The notes beneath the pieces were generated by a model, which was given only the letters and a program-made list of their open reading frames with translations, was not told the origin of the DNA and searched no databases. A stretch of DNA of 64,000 bases from CAIYUC01 sp963682005 (GTDB lineage Bacteria > Bacteroidota > Bacteroidia > Bacteroidales > FEN-979): positions 4,898,001-4,962,000 of the forward strand of contig OY820914.1 of the NCBI GenBank assembly GCA_963682005.1. The letters are read 5' to 3'. The position numbers were made by a program, and so were the translations under genes. Shown in pieces: positions 44,581 to 52,732 of the stretch; the first letter of the stretch is position 1, and every line of letters begins with the position of its first letter.

Positions 44581-44604
44581 CGATATGTTAATTGTGACAT
44601 ATCG
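44581..44604. promoter_or_regulatory. ModE-type operator upstream of the P5C dehydrogenase gene
   Basis: CGATATGT, 8 bases, ACATATCG: a perfect palindrome. Its near end is 39 bases from the -7 octamer, almost the same spacing as at the AOR gene. Confidence 0.7.
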
Positions 44605-44652
44605 ATGTCAAAGTTACTATTTACCTGGTTTTAATATGCAAAGACAAAATGA

Positions 44653-46026
44653 TCAATCGGATTTCACATGCGTTTCAATCTCCAGTTTCCTGTTTTTCAA
44701 AAAGATTGACAGGAAAACAAGTAGCACTGACAGAATTCCCATGATCAGGAACGCCAATCCGAATCCTGAAATGCTGCCTCCGCCGGATGAAGCAAGGGTA
44801 CCGATCAATGCCGCACCGGTAAGCTGACCCAGGCTAACGAAGATGATCAGGACTCCCTGGGTAGAAGCCCGTTCACGAGCGGATACTTCATTCAGCATGA
44901 TGTAATTCAGCGACGCCCGCATTGCAAGCCCGAAGCCAAGCATCGCTTCAGCGATATAAAAAAAAATGGCGTTTTTAAAAACAAAGCTCAGGAAGAAAAG
45001 TGCTATTGTGGAACAAACAAGTCCAATAAAAATGATGATCCTCGAACCAATTTTATCAACCAGTCTTCCGCTGACCGGTGAGCCGATCGCTGTTGCCATC
45101 ACCACGGGAAGCAGCATAAAGCTGGCTTTTGACGGTTCCACCTCAAACAAAAGAACAGCCAGCTTTGGCAGGAATACAATGGAGGATTGGAATAATCCCA
45201 GCCCCACGGCAATAAAACCGACGAGCCTGATCTGTCGCAGATCAAAAAGACCAACATTGAAAACAGGAAAATGCCTGCTGCGTTCGAGCCTGAGCAGGAA
45301 CATCCCGAAGACTACCGCAACGATCAGCAAGTGCAAAACAGGCCAGGTTGTAAGGCTTTCGAAAAAATGATCGGGATTGATCTTGTTCACAGCAAGGGTA
45401 AAACCGGTAAGTACGATTGCCATCATAAAAATACCGGCCCAGTCAAATTCCGGGGGTGTTTTACTTTTCCTGGATGGAAGAAGGAAATAGCTGAATATTA
45501 TGATCAGAAGAGCTACAGGCAGGTTGATGAGGAACAAGGCATTCCAGTCGAAATAGAGAAGCATGAACCCCGCAATGAATGGTCCTGCCATAAAGGCTAT
45601 CCCGAAAACGGCCCCAATGAGTCCAAGAGCCCTTCCACGTTTTTCGATCGGAAAAATATCTCCGATCACAGCCGAAGCCACTGGAAAGATCCCGCTTGAT
45701 CCGAGGCCCTGTATAGCTCTCCCAGTGAGAAGGATGGTGACATCATGAGAAGATGCGACCAAGAGTGAACCGATTCCGAATATTCCTGTTGCGATCATAT
45801 AAATCCACCGGCGGCCAAAGTGATCCGACAACCTTGCCATCAATGAGATCCCGACAAGGTTGAACAGCACATAAATGGAAAATATCCATGACAGATCCCG
45901 CTGATCCATGCGGATGGTCTTCTCGATCGACGGAATGGCAGGCCCGACAATGGAAATATCGAGTGCTCCCATCAAAACGCCAATAAAAAGAAGGATCAGG
46001 ATCTTTGTATTCTTTGTTCCATTCAT
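44653..46026 (-). CDS. MFS drug:H+ antiporter-type transporter (DHA2-like)
   Basis: 457 residues with about 14 predicted transmembrane helices. MGALDISIVGPAIPSIE (motif D1-like), ARLSDHFGRRW (motif A) and GRAIQGLGSSGIFPVASAVIGD are typical of the DHA2/EmrB-QacA group of proton-driven exporters. Substrate unknown. It lies upstream of the P5C dehydrogenase gene on the same strand, with the ModE-type operator between them, and is divergent from the modE-like gene. It may share the 46111-46134 operator region, but no minus-strand promoter is clear. Confidence 0.88.
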   Translation of the reverse strand: MNGTKNTKILILLFIGVLMGALDISIVGPAIPSIEKTIRMDQRDLSWIFSIYVLFNLVGISLMARLSDHFGRRWIYMIATGIFGIGSLLVASSHDVTILLTGRAIQGLGSSGIFPVASAVIGDIFPIEKRGRALGLIGAVFGIAFMAGPFIAGFMLLYFDWNALFLINLPVALLIIIFSYFLLPSRKSKTPPEFDWAGIFMMAIVLTGFTLAVNKINPDHFFESLTTWPVLHLLIVAVVFGMFLLRLERSRHFPVFNVGLFDLRQIRLVGFIAVGLGLFQSSIVFLPKLAVLLFEVEPSKASFMLLPVVMATAIGSPVSGRLVDKIGSRIIIFIGLVCSTIALFFLSFVFKNAIFFYIAEAMLGFGLAMRASLNYIMLNEVSARERASTQGVLIIFVSLGQLTGAALIGTLASSGGGSISGFGLAFLIMGILSVLLVFLSIFLKNRKLEIETHVKSD

Positions 46027-46110
46027 TTTAGTAAAGTATTAGCTCCTGAAAAATAACGACAAACGAAATTGATAACCGGCCTGCGAAAATAGGATTTTTT
46101 CCGTGTCGTG

Positions 46111-46134
46111 GGATATGCCCAAGGTGACATAACG
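46111..46134. promoter_or_regulatory. ModE-type operator upstream of modE-like/wtpA
   Basis: GGATATGC, 8 bases, ACATAACG. It ends 10 bases before a TATTTTTG -7 element (46145-46152) and therefore covers the -33 region: a repressor-like position. Confidence 0.7.
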
Positions 46135-46144
46135 CTAAATGTTT

Positions 46145-46152
46145 TATTTTTG
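46145..46152 (+). promoter_or_regulatory. -7 element of modE-like/wtpA
   Basis: TATTTTTG, TAnnTTTG match, 15 bases before the ATG at 46168. Confidence 0.45.
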
Positions 46153-46167
46153 TGAGAAAATCAGATT

Positions 46168-46542
46168 ATGGAAACACGTTTCAGTCAGGAACTATCACGG
46201 ATCCACCTGCACTACAAGATATGGATGGCGGATGATCGCGACGCCGGAATCCTTGGTGACGGGAAATGGCAGATCCTGAAACTCATTGAACAGAAAGGAT
46301 CACTGAAGGCCGCCTGCGATGAATTGAATTACACCTATCGCAGAACCTGGGGAAACCTTAAAAAGATCGAGAAATTCTTCGGATTCCCGCTGCTTGAAAA
46401 ACATCGCGGGGGAAGTGAAGGGGGCAATACTGTACTTACTGAAGAAGGAAAGCGATTGGTGAGGGCTTTTGATAAATTCCATGCCTCCGTGGATTCCGTC
46501 ATTCAGGAAGGATTCGCTACTTTTCTGAAGGACTTACAGTAA
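46168..46542 (+). CDS. ModE-type winged-helix regulator without molbindin domain
   Basis: 124 residues, equivalent to only the N-terminal DNA-binding half of E. coli ModE (262 aa). GKWQILKLIEQKGSLKAACDELNYTYRRTWGNLKKIEKFFG and LTEEGKRLVRAF form the LysR-like winged helix that in ModE binds mod operators. The oxyanion-binding Mop/TOBE domains are missing, so metal sensing must come from elsewhere, for example the TOBE part of WtpC or another protein, or the protein responds to something else. It is the first gene of the wtp region, 36 bases before wtpA, and has an operator copy in its own promoter, suggesting autoregulation. Confidence 0.85.
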   Translation: METRFSQELSRIHLHYKIWMADDRDAGILGDGKWQILKLIEQKGSLKAACDELNYTYRRTWGNLKKIEKFFGFPLLEKHRGGSEGGNTVLTEEGKRLVRAFDKFHASVDSVIQEGFATFLKDLQ

Positions 46543-46578
46543 ACTGTCACATTTAAACTACATTATCATTCCAGGTTT

Positions 46579-47553
46579 ATGAACAAGAAACTGACATTAA
46601 CTTTGTGGCTGCTATTTTCATTTTTTACAATCTGTACCATGAACAGCCAGAACAAACCCCAAAACATATCAGGCGATCTGATCATCTTTCATGCCGGCAG
46701 CCTTTCCGTTCCCATGAAAGAAGTCGTTACGGAATTCAATAAAAAATACCCGAATGTAAAAGTCCTTATGGAATCTGCAGGAAGTGTGGCATCTGCCCGC
46801 AAGATCACTGATCTGAAAAAGCCATGCGACATCCTGGCTTCGTCCGATTATGGTGTGATCGATAACATGCTGATCCCGAAATATGCCGATTGGAATATCC
46901 GTTTTGTAAGCAACGAGCTTTCGATCGTCTATCACGACAAGTCCCGCTATGCTGGGGAGATCAGCGGCAATAACTGGTATGATATCCTGATGAAAAAGGA
47001 TGTGGCCTTTGCAAGAGCGGATCCGAACGCTGATCCATGCGGCTACCGGACAGTATTAACAATGCAACTGGCAGAGAAATATTACAGGAAGCCTGGGTTG
47101 ACCAATATGCTCTCCGGGAAGGACCTGAATTACATGCGTCCTAAAGAAGTGGATCTCATTGCATTGCTTGAAGCCGGAAGCATCGATTACATTTTTCTCT
47201 ATAGATCCGTGGCTATTCAGCATCAACTGAATTATGTCATTCTCCCGGATGAGATCAACCTGAAGAGTCCGGCATTCAATAAGCAATATGCAACCGCCAC
47301 TACCGAAATTAACGGGAAGGAACCCGGTAAAAAAGAAACGGTAAAAGGGGAAGCCATGATCTACGGGATAACGATGCTGCGGGATGCCCCAAACAAGCCG
47401 GCTGCCATTGCATTTCTGCAATTCCTTCTTTTGAAGGATAAAGGAATGAAGATCATGGAGAACAATGGCCAGCCATCGGTCATTCCACAGGAAACTAAAA
47501 ACTTCACCAAAATCCCCAAAGAGCTTCAGCCCTTTGTGAAACCGGCTAAATAG
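46579..47553 (+). CDS. wtpA: Tungstate/molybdate-binding protein WtpA
   Basis: 324 residues: signal peptide (about 1-24), then a periplasmic binding protein of the WtpA family. IIFHAGSLSVPMKEV, SAGSVASARKITDL, FARADPNADPCGYRTVL and DYIFLYRSVAIQH are the family signatures; WtpA-type proteins bind tungstate very tightly and also molybdate. It delivers the anion to WtpB/WtpC, which are encoded 1.2 kb downstream after one intervening gene. The AOR nearby fits a tungstate preference, but this is inference. Confidence 0.92.
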   Translation: MNKKLTLTLWLLFSFFTICTMNSQNKPQNISGDLIIFHAGSLSVPMKEVVTEFNKKYPNVKVLMESAGSVASARKITDLKKPCDILASSDYGVIDNMLIPKYADWNIRFVSNELSIVYHDKSRYAGEISGNNWYDILMKKDVAFARADPNADPCGYRTVLTMQLAEKYYRKPGLTNMLSGKDLNYMRPKEVDLIALLEAGSIDYIFLYRSVAIQHQLNYVILPDEINLKSPAFNKQYATATTEINGKEPGKKETVKGEAMIYGITMLRDAPNKPAAIAFLQFLLLKDKGMKIMENNGQPSVIPQETKNFTKIPKELQPFVKPAK

Positions 47554-47589
47554 ACCATTCCGGGGAAGATCCCTTTTAATTTGGATATG

Positions 47590-47613
47590 CGATATGTCAA
47601 AACAAACATATCT
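47590..47613. promoter_or_regulatory. ModE-type operator upstream of the sulfite-oxidase-like/wtpB operon
   Basis: CGATATGT, 8 bases, ACATATCT, 47 bases before the ATG at 47661. A TTTTG at 47615-47619 may be the -7 region, in which case the operator overlaps the promoter. Confidence 0.65.
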
Positions 47614-47660
47614 GTTTTGTTTACCATCTACCTTCATCAATAACGTTAATTCATTTACCC

Positions 47661-48758
47661 ATGAAAAGAGTTACTGTATTTTCATTTATCCTTTTACTTT
47701 TGTCATCTCCATTGACAAATGCCAATAACACCAGGAATATGACCATCACCCCTGCTTTGCCGGGAAACCCGGTTACTTCAGTCGACTCTGCCGACAGGAA
47801 CAACAATTTCTATGACAATACCCCTTCATTTCCTTTGCCGGGCGGATCTATTATGATCGAGGGTGAAATTGAAAATCCGGGAACGATCGATTTCAAAAAC
47901 CTTGTGAAGAGGACGGTGATCGTAAAAGAAACGCTTCTGAACAGTGACGGCACGAACAGCTTCATCGGGGCATACCGTTATGATGGATATTCTCTTTTTG
48001 ACATCCTGTGCGAGAGGATCATCAAGAAGAAAAATGCGGAAGAATTCCGCCCCATCATTGATCTTTATATTGAAATTGAAAACGCAAAAGGAGAAAAAGT
48101 GGTGTTGACATGGGGGGAGATCTATTATCCGAACAATCTCCACAACATTCTTATTGCGACCGATGTTGCACGTATTGTTCCCAGTAAGACAAAGGATCTC
48201 TGGCCATTGCCCAATGAAAGGAAACTGGTTGTCGTTACTGACCTTATTACGGAACGCAACATCTCCGATCCTGTAAAGATAACGGTAAAATCGTGGGCAA
48301 AAAATATTCCGGTGAATCGTGACATTTCCCCGTTGTATTCCGATAATTTTATAATCCGGTCAGGAGACAAAACCCTGGAAAAGATATCGGATCTGCCAAA
48401 AAAAACACAATTGGAAACCATCCATACGATCTTCTATGGAAAAGGAAGAGGGATCCACAGTACGCAGCCGTTTACAGGAATGTACCTGAAAGATTTGCTT
48501 GCAAAGCATATCCCCTTTGAATCACACAACCTGAAAACCGGACTCCTGATTGGGATCGGCTTTGACGGTTACAGGGCGGTTTATTCATTCAGCGAAGTGA
48601 TGAACAGGAACGATCAGTCGGAAGTTATGCTGGTGCCTTGCAAAGAGGAGAAAGATGGTGGCAGTTACCGGCTGCTTCCTGCCGGAGATTTCTTCTCCGA
48701 CAGGGCAGTCAAAGCACTTTCTGCCATTGATTTTGAGAACATAATCCCAGCCAGGTAG
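47661..48758 (+). CDS. Exported protein with two sulfite-oxidase-fold-like (molybdopterin-binding-domain-like) repeats
   Basis: 365 residues with a signal peptide (about 1-22). GSIMIEGEIENPGTIDFKNL, GAYRYDGYSLFDILCERI and VVLTWGEIYYPNNLHNILIATDVA, with a second weaker set around THTIFYGKGRG-like and FTGMYLKDLLAKHI, resemble the oxidoreductase molybdopterin-binding (SUOX) fold in duplicate. No Cys in a clear cofactor-ligand setting is visible, so it may be a non-catalytic or oxyanion-related relative. Its place between wtpA and wtpB, 15 bases before wtpB, strongly suggests a job in periplasmic tungstate/molybdate handling. I know no characterised counterpart. Confidence 0.6.
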   Translation: MKRVTVFSFILLLLSSPLTNANNTRNMTITPALPGNPVTSVDSADRNNNFYDNTPSFPLPGGSIMIEGEIENPGTIDFKNLVKRTVIVKETLLNSDGTNSFIGAYRYDGYSLFDILCERIIKKKNAEEFRPIIDLYIEIENAKGEKVVLTWGEIYYPNNLHNILIATDVARIVPSKTKDLWPLPNERKLVVVTDLITERNISDPVKITVKSWAKNIPVNRDISPLYSDNFIIRSGDKTLEKISDLPKKTQLETIHTIFYGKGRGIHSTQPFTGMYLKDLLAKHIPFESHNLKTGLLIGIGFDGYRAVYSFSEVMNRNDQSEVMLVPCKEEKDGGSYRLLPAGDFFSDRAVKALSAIDFENIIPAR

Positions 48759-48773
48759 GTATCGGGTCGCCAC

Positions 48774-49589
48774 ATGGAAAATTCCGTCTTCATGAGAAAA
48801 CTCCAACCTTTTCAGCTTATTCTTGTTTTCTTCGGTGCACTTATTCTCCTGTTCATCCTTGCACCGCTTGCAGGCATGTTCCTTGCCACATCCCCTGTTT
48901 CACTTTTTGAAACAGCGAAGGAGAAAGAAGTTCGTGACAGCATTTGGCTGACCCTTTGGACTTCAATGAGCGCCACCATTTTCTTTGCGATTGCTGCAGT
49001 TCCCCTTTCCTACCTGCTTGCACGGAAGCAGATCCCCCTGAAGAAAATAATAACCGGTATCATTGATTTGCCTGTTGTGATCCCGCATTCAGCAGCCGGC
49101 ATTGCAATCCTGGGTTTCGTTTCAAGGGATTCAATGCTTGGGAAGATTGGTTCTTCCGTGGGACTTAATTTCGTTGGGAACCCTGCAGGCATCGCCATTG
49201 CCATGGCCTTTGTGAGCCTGCCTTACCTGATCAATGCAGCGCGGGATGGGTTCAGCGGAGTACCGGTCAGGCTTGAAAAAGCCGCATTAACACTTGGGGC
49301 TTCCCCTGCAAGAGTTTTCTTCACCATTGCCCTTCCCCTGGCATGGAGAAACATCGTATCAGGGCTTATCCTGATGTTCGCCCGCGGAATGAGTGAATTC
49401 GGTGCCGTGATCGTTGTAGCTTACCATCCGATGATCACACCGGTACTGATCTATGAGCGGTTTGGGGCATTCGGATTGAAATATGCAAGACCAGTTTCGG
49501 TCCTTTTTATCCTGATCTCTCTATCCGTATTTATATTGCTGAGATACCTGGCGACGGAAAAAAACACAACAAAGAACGGAAAGCCGTGA
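48774..49589 (+). CDS. wtpB: Tungstate/molybdate ABC transporter permease
   Basis: 271 residues with about six transmembrane helices. The EAA loop that contacts the ATPase is LEKAALTLGASPARVFFTIALPL, and SEFGAVIVVAYHPMITPVLIYERF is typical of ModB/WtpB permeases. An ATG at 48792 is an alternative start. It follows the sulfite-oxidase-like gene by 15 bases and precedes wtpC by 12. Confidence 0.92.
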   Translation: MENSVFMRKLQPFQLILVFFGALILLFILAPLAGMFLATSPVSLFETAKEKEVRDSIWLTLWTSMSATIFFAIAAVPLSYLLARKQIPLKKIITGIIDLPVVIPHSAAGIAILGFVSRDSMLGKIGSSVGLNFVGNPAGIAIAMAFVSLPYLINAARDGFSGVPVRLEKAALTLGASPARVFFTIALPLAWRNIVSGLILMFARGMSEFGAVIVVAYHPMITPVLIYERFGAFGLKYARPVSVLFILISLSVFILLRYLATEKNTTKNGKP

Positions 49590-49601
49590 AATTGAATCGG
49601 A

Positions 49602-50654
49602 ATGCTTGAACTTAAGAACATATCCGTAGTAGCAGGTGATTTCTCCCTGAAATCCGTTGGATTCCTTGTTGAAAAAGGGGACTATTTTATTTTGCTTGGC
49701 GTTTCGGGGGCAGGCAAATCAATGGTGCTGGAAACTATTGCAGGTCTTATTGTTCCGGATTCAGGAGATATCTACCTTGAAGGAAAAAAGATAACCCGCG
49801 AAAAGATCCAGCACCGGAAGATCGGACTTGTTTTCCAGGATCATGCTGTATTTCCTCACATGACGGTCAGGAATAACATCGGGTATGCACTCCATGGAAT
49901 GCAACTGACTTCATCTGAAAAAAGAATAAGGATCGAGAAGATTGCGGGGCAAATGAGCATTTCCGGTCTGCTTGACCGTCATCCCGGCAATCTTTCGGGT
50001 GGAGAACTGCAGCGGATCGCTCTTGCACGCACCCTCGTCCAGGAACCAAAGATCCTTCTGCTTGATGAACCACTGGCCTCCCTCGATACACAACTGAGGT
50101 CGGAATTACGGGGGCTCCTCCGCAACCTGAACAGGAACGGACAAACGATAATCCATGTTACGCATGATTATGAGGAAGCCTTATCCCTCGGCAACAAGAT
50201 TGCTGTAATTCACAACGGGGCCATTCTTCAGAAGGGAACCCCGGAAGAAGTTTTCAGGTATCCTGCTTCTGAGTTTGTGGCAAGCTTTACCGGAGTTAAA
50301 AATTTTTTCCGGGCAGAAATTATAAAGGAAAAAGAATACGCTCTTGCCAGGATCCGCGATTCAGTGATTTTTCGTTTAACTGCCATAACGGAATCAAAAA
50401 CAGGTTTCGTAATGCTCCGCGCGGAGGATATCGTTATTTCCAAAGAAAAGGTTGATTCCAGTGCTACCAATGTTTTCCATGGCATGATCAAGGACCTTGT
50501 TCCTTCAAGAGCAGGGATCGAAGTGATCCTCGATATCGGTATCCTGATTCACGCTCTCATAACCAGGGAATCAGCAGAACATCTTGAACTGGCCGAAGGA
50601 AAACCCGTATGGATCCTGTTCAAGGCTACAGCTGTAAAATTCATTCCGGGATAA
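49602..50654 (+). CDS. wtpC: Tungstate/molybdate ABC transporter ATP-binding protein with TOBE domain
   Basis: 350 residues. ATPase core with Walker A GVSGAGKSM, Q-loop VFQDHAVFPHMTV, signature LSGGELQRIALARTL, Walker B ILLLDEPLASLD and switch His in VTHDYEEA. The C-terminal 80 residues (VMLRAEDIVISKEKV, HALITRESAEHLEL) form a Mop/TOBE-type domain that can bind the oxyanion and shut transport off. In this operon it is the only visible oxyanion-sensing candidate, because the ModE-like protein lacks its own. Confidence 0.93.
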   Translation: MLELKNISVVAGDFSLKSVGFLVEKGDYFILLGVSGAGKSMVLETIAGLIVPDSGDIYLEGKKITREKIQHRKIGLVFQDHAVFPHMTVRNNIGYALHGMQLTSSEKRIRIEKIAGQMSISGLLDRHPGNLSGGELQRIALARTLVQEPKILLLDEPLASLDTQLRSELRGLLRNLNRNGQTIIHVTHDYEEALSLGNKIAVIHNGAILQKGTPEEVFRYPASEFVASFTGVKNFFRAEIIKEKEYALARIRDSVIFRLTAITESKTGFVMLRAEDIVISKEKVDSSATNVFHGMIKDLVPSRAGIEVILDIGILIHALITRESAEHLELAEGKPVWILFKATAVKFIPG

Positions 50655-50695
50655 TTTGTAAATTTGCATTGGAAAAGGCTACAGGTTATAGACAG

Positions 50696-50728
50696 CGTCA
50701 TTCCCGCGAAATCGGGGACAGGCTTCAG
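50696..50728. repeat. REP-like dispersed repeat, copy 2
   Basis: Copy of the 41915-41947 repeat with four differences (GAAATCGGGGACAGGCT in the middle). It lies between wtpC and moeA. The stem is less perfect than in copy 1. Confidence 0.7.
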
Positions 50729-50736
50729 TTTTGAAA

Positions 50737-50764
50737 TTCATAATTCATTATTCATAAATCATAA
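50737..50764. repeat. Heptamer array TTCATAA before moeA
   Basis: TTCATAA, TTCATTA, TTCATAA, ATCATAA in phase, ending 11 bases before the GTG start of moeA. Confidence 0.6.
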
Positions 50765-50775
50765 TTGAAAAAAGC

Positions 50776-51948
50776 GTGATTTCGTTCGAAGAAGCATACG
50801 ACATGGTCCTTGGGAAAGCGATTTCAATGCCTCCGGTACGGGTGGACCTGAACGATTCGATGAACCGTATCCTTGCAGAAGATATTTTATCGGATATGTA
50901 TATGCCGCCATTCGACAAGTCTGCGGTTGACGGATATGCCTGCAGGTTGGCTGATATTGATGCTCCGCTCGAAGTGATCGAAGTTATTGCCGCAGGGAAA
51001 GTGCCCCTGATGAAGATCAGAAAAGGAACTTGTGCAAAGATCATGACAGGTGCCATGATCCCTGAAGGAGCAGATACTGTACTTATGGTCGAAGACATCG
51101 AATGTCTTTCAGACAGGATGGTCAGGTTCATGAAAGATGAAACCGGAAAGAATATCTGCTATCTTGGAGAAGATATGAAGAAAGGTGAGAAACTTTTAGT
51201 CAAAGGGTCGAGGATACAACCCCAGCATATTGCTGTTATGGCTGCTGTCGGTGCCGCTAATCCTCTCGTTTCAGCACAGCCCCGGGTTGGGATCCTTTCC
51301 ACCGGGGATGAGCTTGTTGAGCCGGATCAGAAACCCGGCCCTTCACAGATCCGGAATTCAAATGCCTGGCAATTGATCGCACAGGTAAGAAAGGCATCTG
51401 CAATTCCCGAATACCTTGGGATTGCGCAAGATGACCCGGTGTCGCTTCAGCACTTTCTTTCCGCTTCATTTGAGAAGAGTGATGTGATCCTGATCACTGG
51501 TGGCGTTTCAATGGGTGACTATGATCTTGTTCCCGAGATCCTTGAAAAGGCAGATGTTAAGATCCTCTTTAAAAGCGTGGCTATCCAGCCGGGACGACCA
51601 ACGGTATTCGGGATAAAAGGGAGCCAGTTCATCTTTGGTTTACCGGGAAACCCGGTATCATCTTTCGTTATTTTCGAGATCCTTATAAAACCCTTCCTGT
51701 TGAAAATGATGGGTTATACTGGCACGCCTTACCGCGTCTTTCTTCCCATGGGGCTGGATTTCATAAGGAAGAAAGCCTCCAGGAAATCCTTTGTTCCGGT
51801 AAAAATTACTGATGGCGAGTTATTCCCCATCGAATATCATGGCTCAGCGCACATTAACGCGTATGTAGAAGCGGATGGGATCATTGCGCTCGAACGCGGG
51901 GAAACCCTGATAAAGAAAGGAGAACGGGTCCATGTTCGACAACTTTAA
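50776..51948 (+). CDS. moeA: Molybdopterin molybdotransferase MoeA
   Basis: 390 residues with a GTG start; no in-frame ATG gives a complete N-terminus. MoeA inserts molybdate (or tungstate) into adenylylated pterin. Motifs MPPFDKSAVDGYACR, GAMIPEGADTVLMVED, GILSTGDELVEP, SQIRNSNAW, ITGGVSMGDYDLVPEIL and FGLPGNPVSSFVIFE are all present. It overlaps moaA by 17 bases, so the two are co-translated. Only one MoeA copy is seen, so metal selectivity probably comes from uptake rather than paired MoeA enzymes. Confidence 0.95.
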   Translation: MISFEEAYDMVLGKAISMPPVRVDLNDSMNRILAEDILSDMYMPPFDKSAVDGYACRLADIDAPLEVIEVIAAGKVPLMKIRKGTCAKIMTGAMIPEGADTVLMVEDIECLSDRMVRFMKDETGKNICYLGEDMKKGEKLLVKGSRIQPQHIAVMAAVGAANPLVSAQPRVGILSTGDELVEPDQKPGPSQIRNSNAWQLIAQVRKASAIPEYLGIAQDDPVSLQHFLSASFEKSDVILITGGVSMGDYDLVPEILEKADVKILFKSVAIQPGRPTVFGIKGSQFIFGLPGNPVSSFVIFEILIKPFLLKMMGYTGTPYRVFLPMGLDFIRKKASRKSFVPVKITDGELFPIEYHGSAHINAYVEADGIIALERGETLIKKGERVHVRQL

Positions 51949-52732
51949 CCGCAGGATCAACTACCTCAGGATCTCCGTCACTGACCGTTGTAACCTTCGC
52001 TGCATCTATTGCATGCCTGCAGAAGGTATCCGGTTGATCAGCCATGATGAGATCATTACATACGAAAGGATCCTCGATGTGGTCAGGGAAGCAGTCACTC
52101 TTGGAATTGACAAGATACGTATCACCGGGGGTGAGCCTTTGGTTAGAAAGGGGATCGTTGACCTTGTCAGGATGATATCAGGTGTTGAGGGAATAAAAGA
52201 CCTCGGACTTACCACCAATGGCACACTGCTTGAAAAATACGCATCATCGCTTGCTGATGCCGGACTTCACAGGATCAACATCAGCCTTGATACAACTGAC
52301 CCGGTGAAATTCAGGAAGATTACCCGCGGAGGTGAGATCAGCCAGGTTTTCAGGGGTATTGATGCAGCCATAATCGCCGGACTTAAACCCGTTAAGATCA
52401 ATTGTGTCGTAAAAGAATCTTCTTCAGACCCCGATGCTATTGGGGTGAAAGAGTTCTGCAAAAAGAATGGACTTGAGGTCAGGTTCATCCACGAAATGAA
52501 TCTTGAAACAGGTTGTTTTTCGCTGGTGGAAGGGGGCGACGGTGGTAATTGCAAACAATGCAACCGGCTTCGACTCACGGCCAACGGTATGATCAAACCC
52601 TGCCTTTTCAGTGACCAGGAGTACAGCATCCATGAACTTGGGATCCGTGAAGCTTTATTGGCGGCCATCAGGATGAAGCCGGAAAAGGGACTATCAAACA
52701 GTAACAATAAATTCCATAATATTGGAGGTTAA
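51932..52732 (+). CDS. moaA: Compact GTP 3',8-cyclase MoaA
   Basis: 266 residues, about 60 fewer than E. coli MoaA (329). The radical SAM cluster is Cys20, Cys24, Cys27 (DRCNLRCIYC) and the second cluster Cys207, Cys210, Cys224 (CKQCNRLRLTANGMIKPC). The catalytic C-terminal Gly-Gly is kept (HNIGG). The shortfall is almost all between FIHEMNLETG and NCKQC, where usual MoaA has a further segment of 45 or so residues. Reaction: GTP to 3',8-cyclo-GTP, the first step of pterin cofactor synthesis. Its start overlaps moeA by 17 bases. Confidence 0.9.
   Translation: MFDNFNRRINYLRISVTDRCNLRCIYCMPAEGIRLISHDEIITYERILDVVREAVTLGIDKIRITGGEPLVRKGIVDLVRMISGVEGIKDLGLTTNGTLLEKYASSLADAGLHRINISLDTTDPVKFRKITRGGEISQVFRGIDAAIIAGLKPVKINCVVKESSSDPDAIGVKEFCKKNGLEVRFIHEMNLETGCFSLVEGGDGGNCKQCNRLRLTANGMIKPCLFSDQEYSIHELGIREALLAAIRMKPEKGLSNSNNKFHNIGG

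Noticed and set aside
44653..46026. Molybdate/tungstate transporter
   Set aside because: It is a DHA2-type MFS exporter; nothing in the sequence indicates oxyanion transport.
46027..46167. Moco/tungsten-cofactor riboswitch before the wtp genes
   Set aside because: The gap is only about 140 bases, too small for promoter plus aptamer, and is accounted for by the ModE-type palindrome and -7 element.
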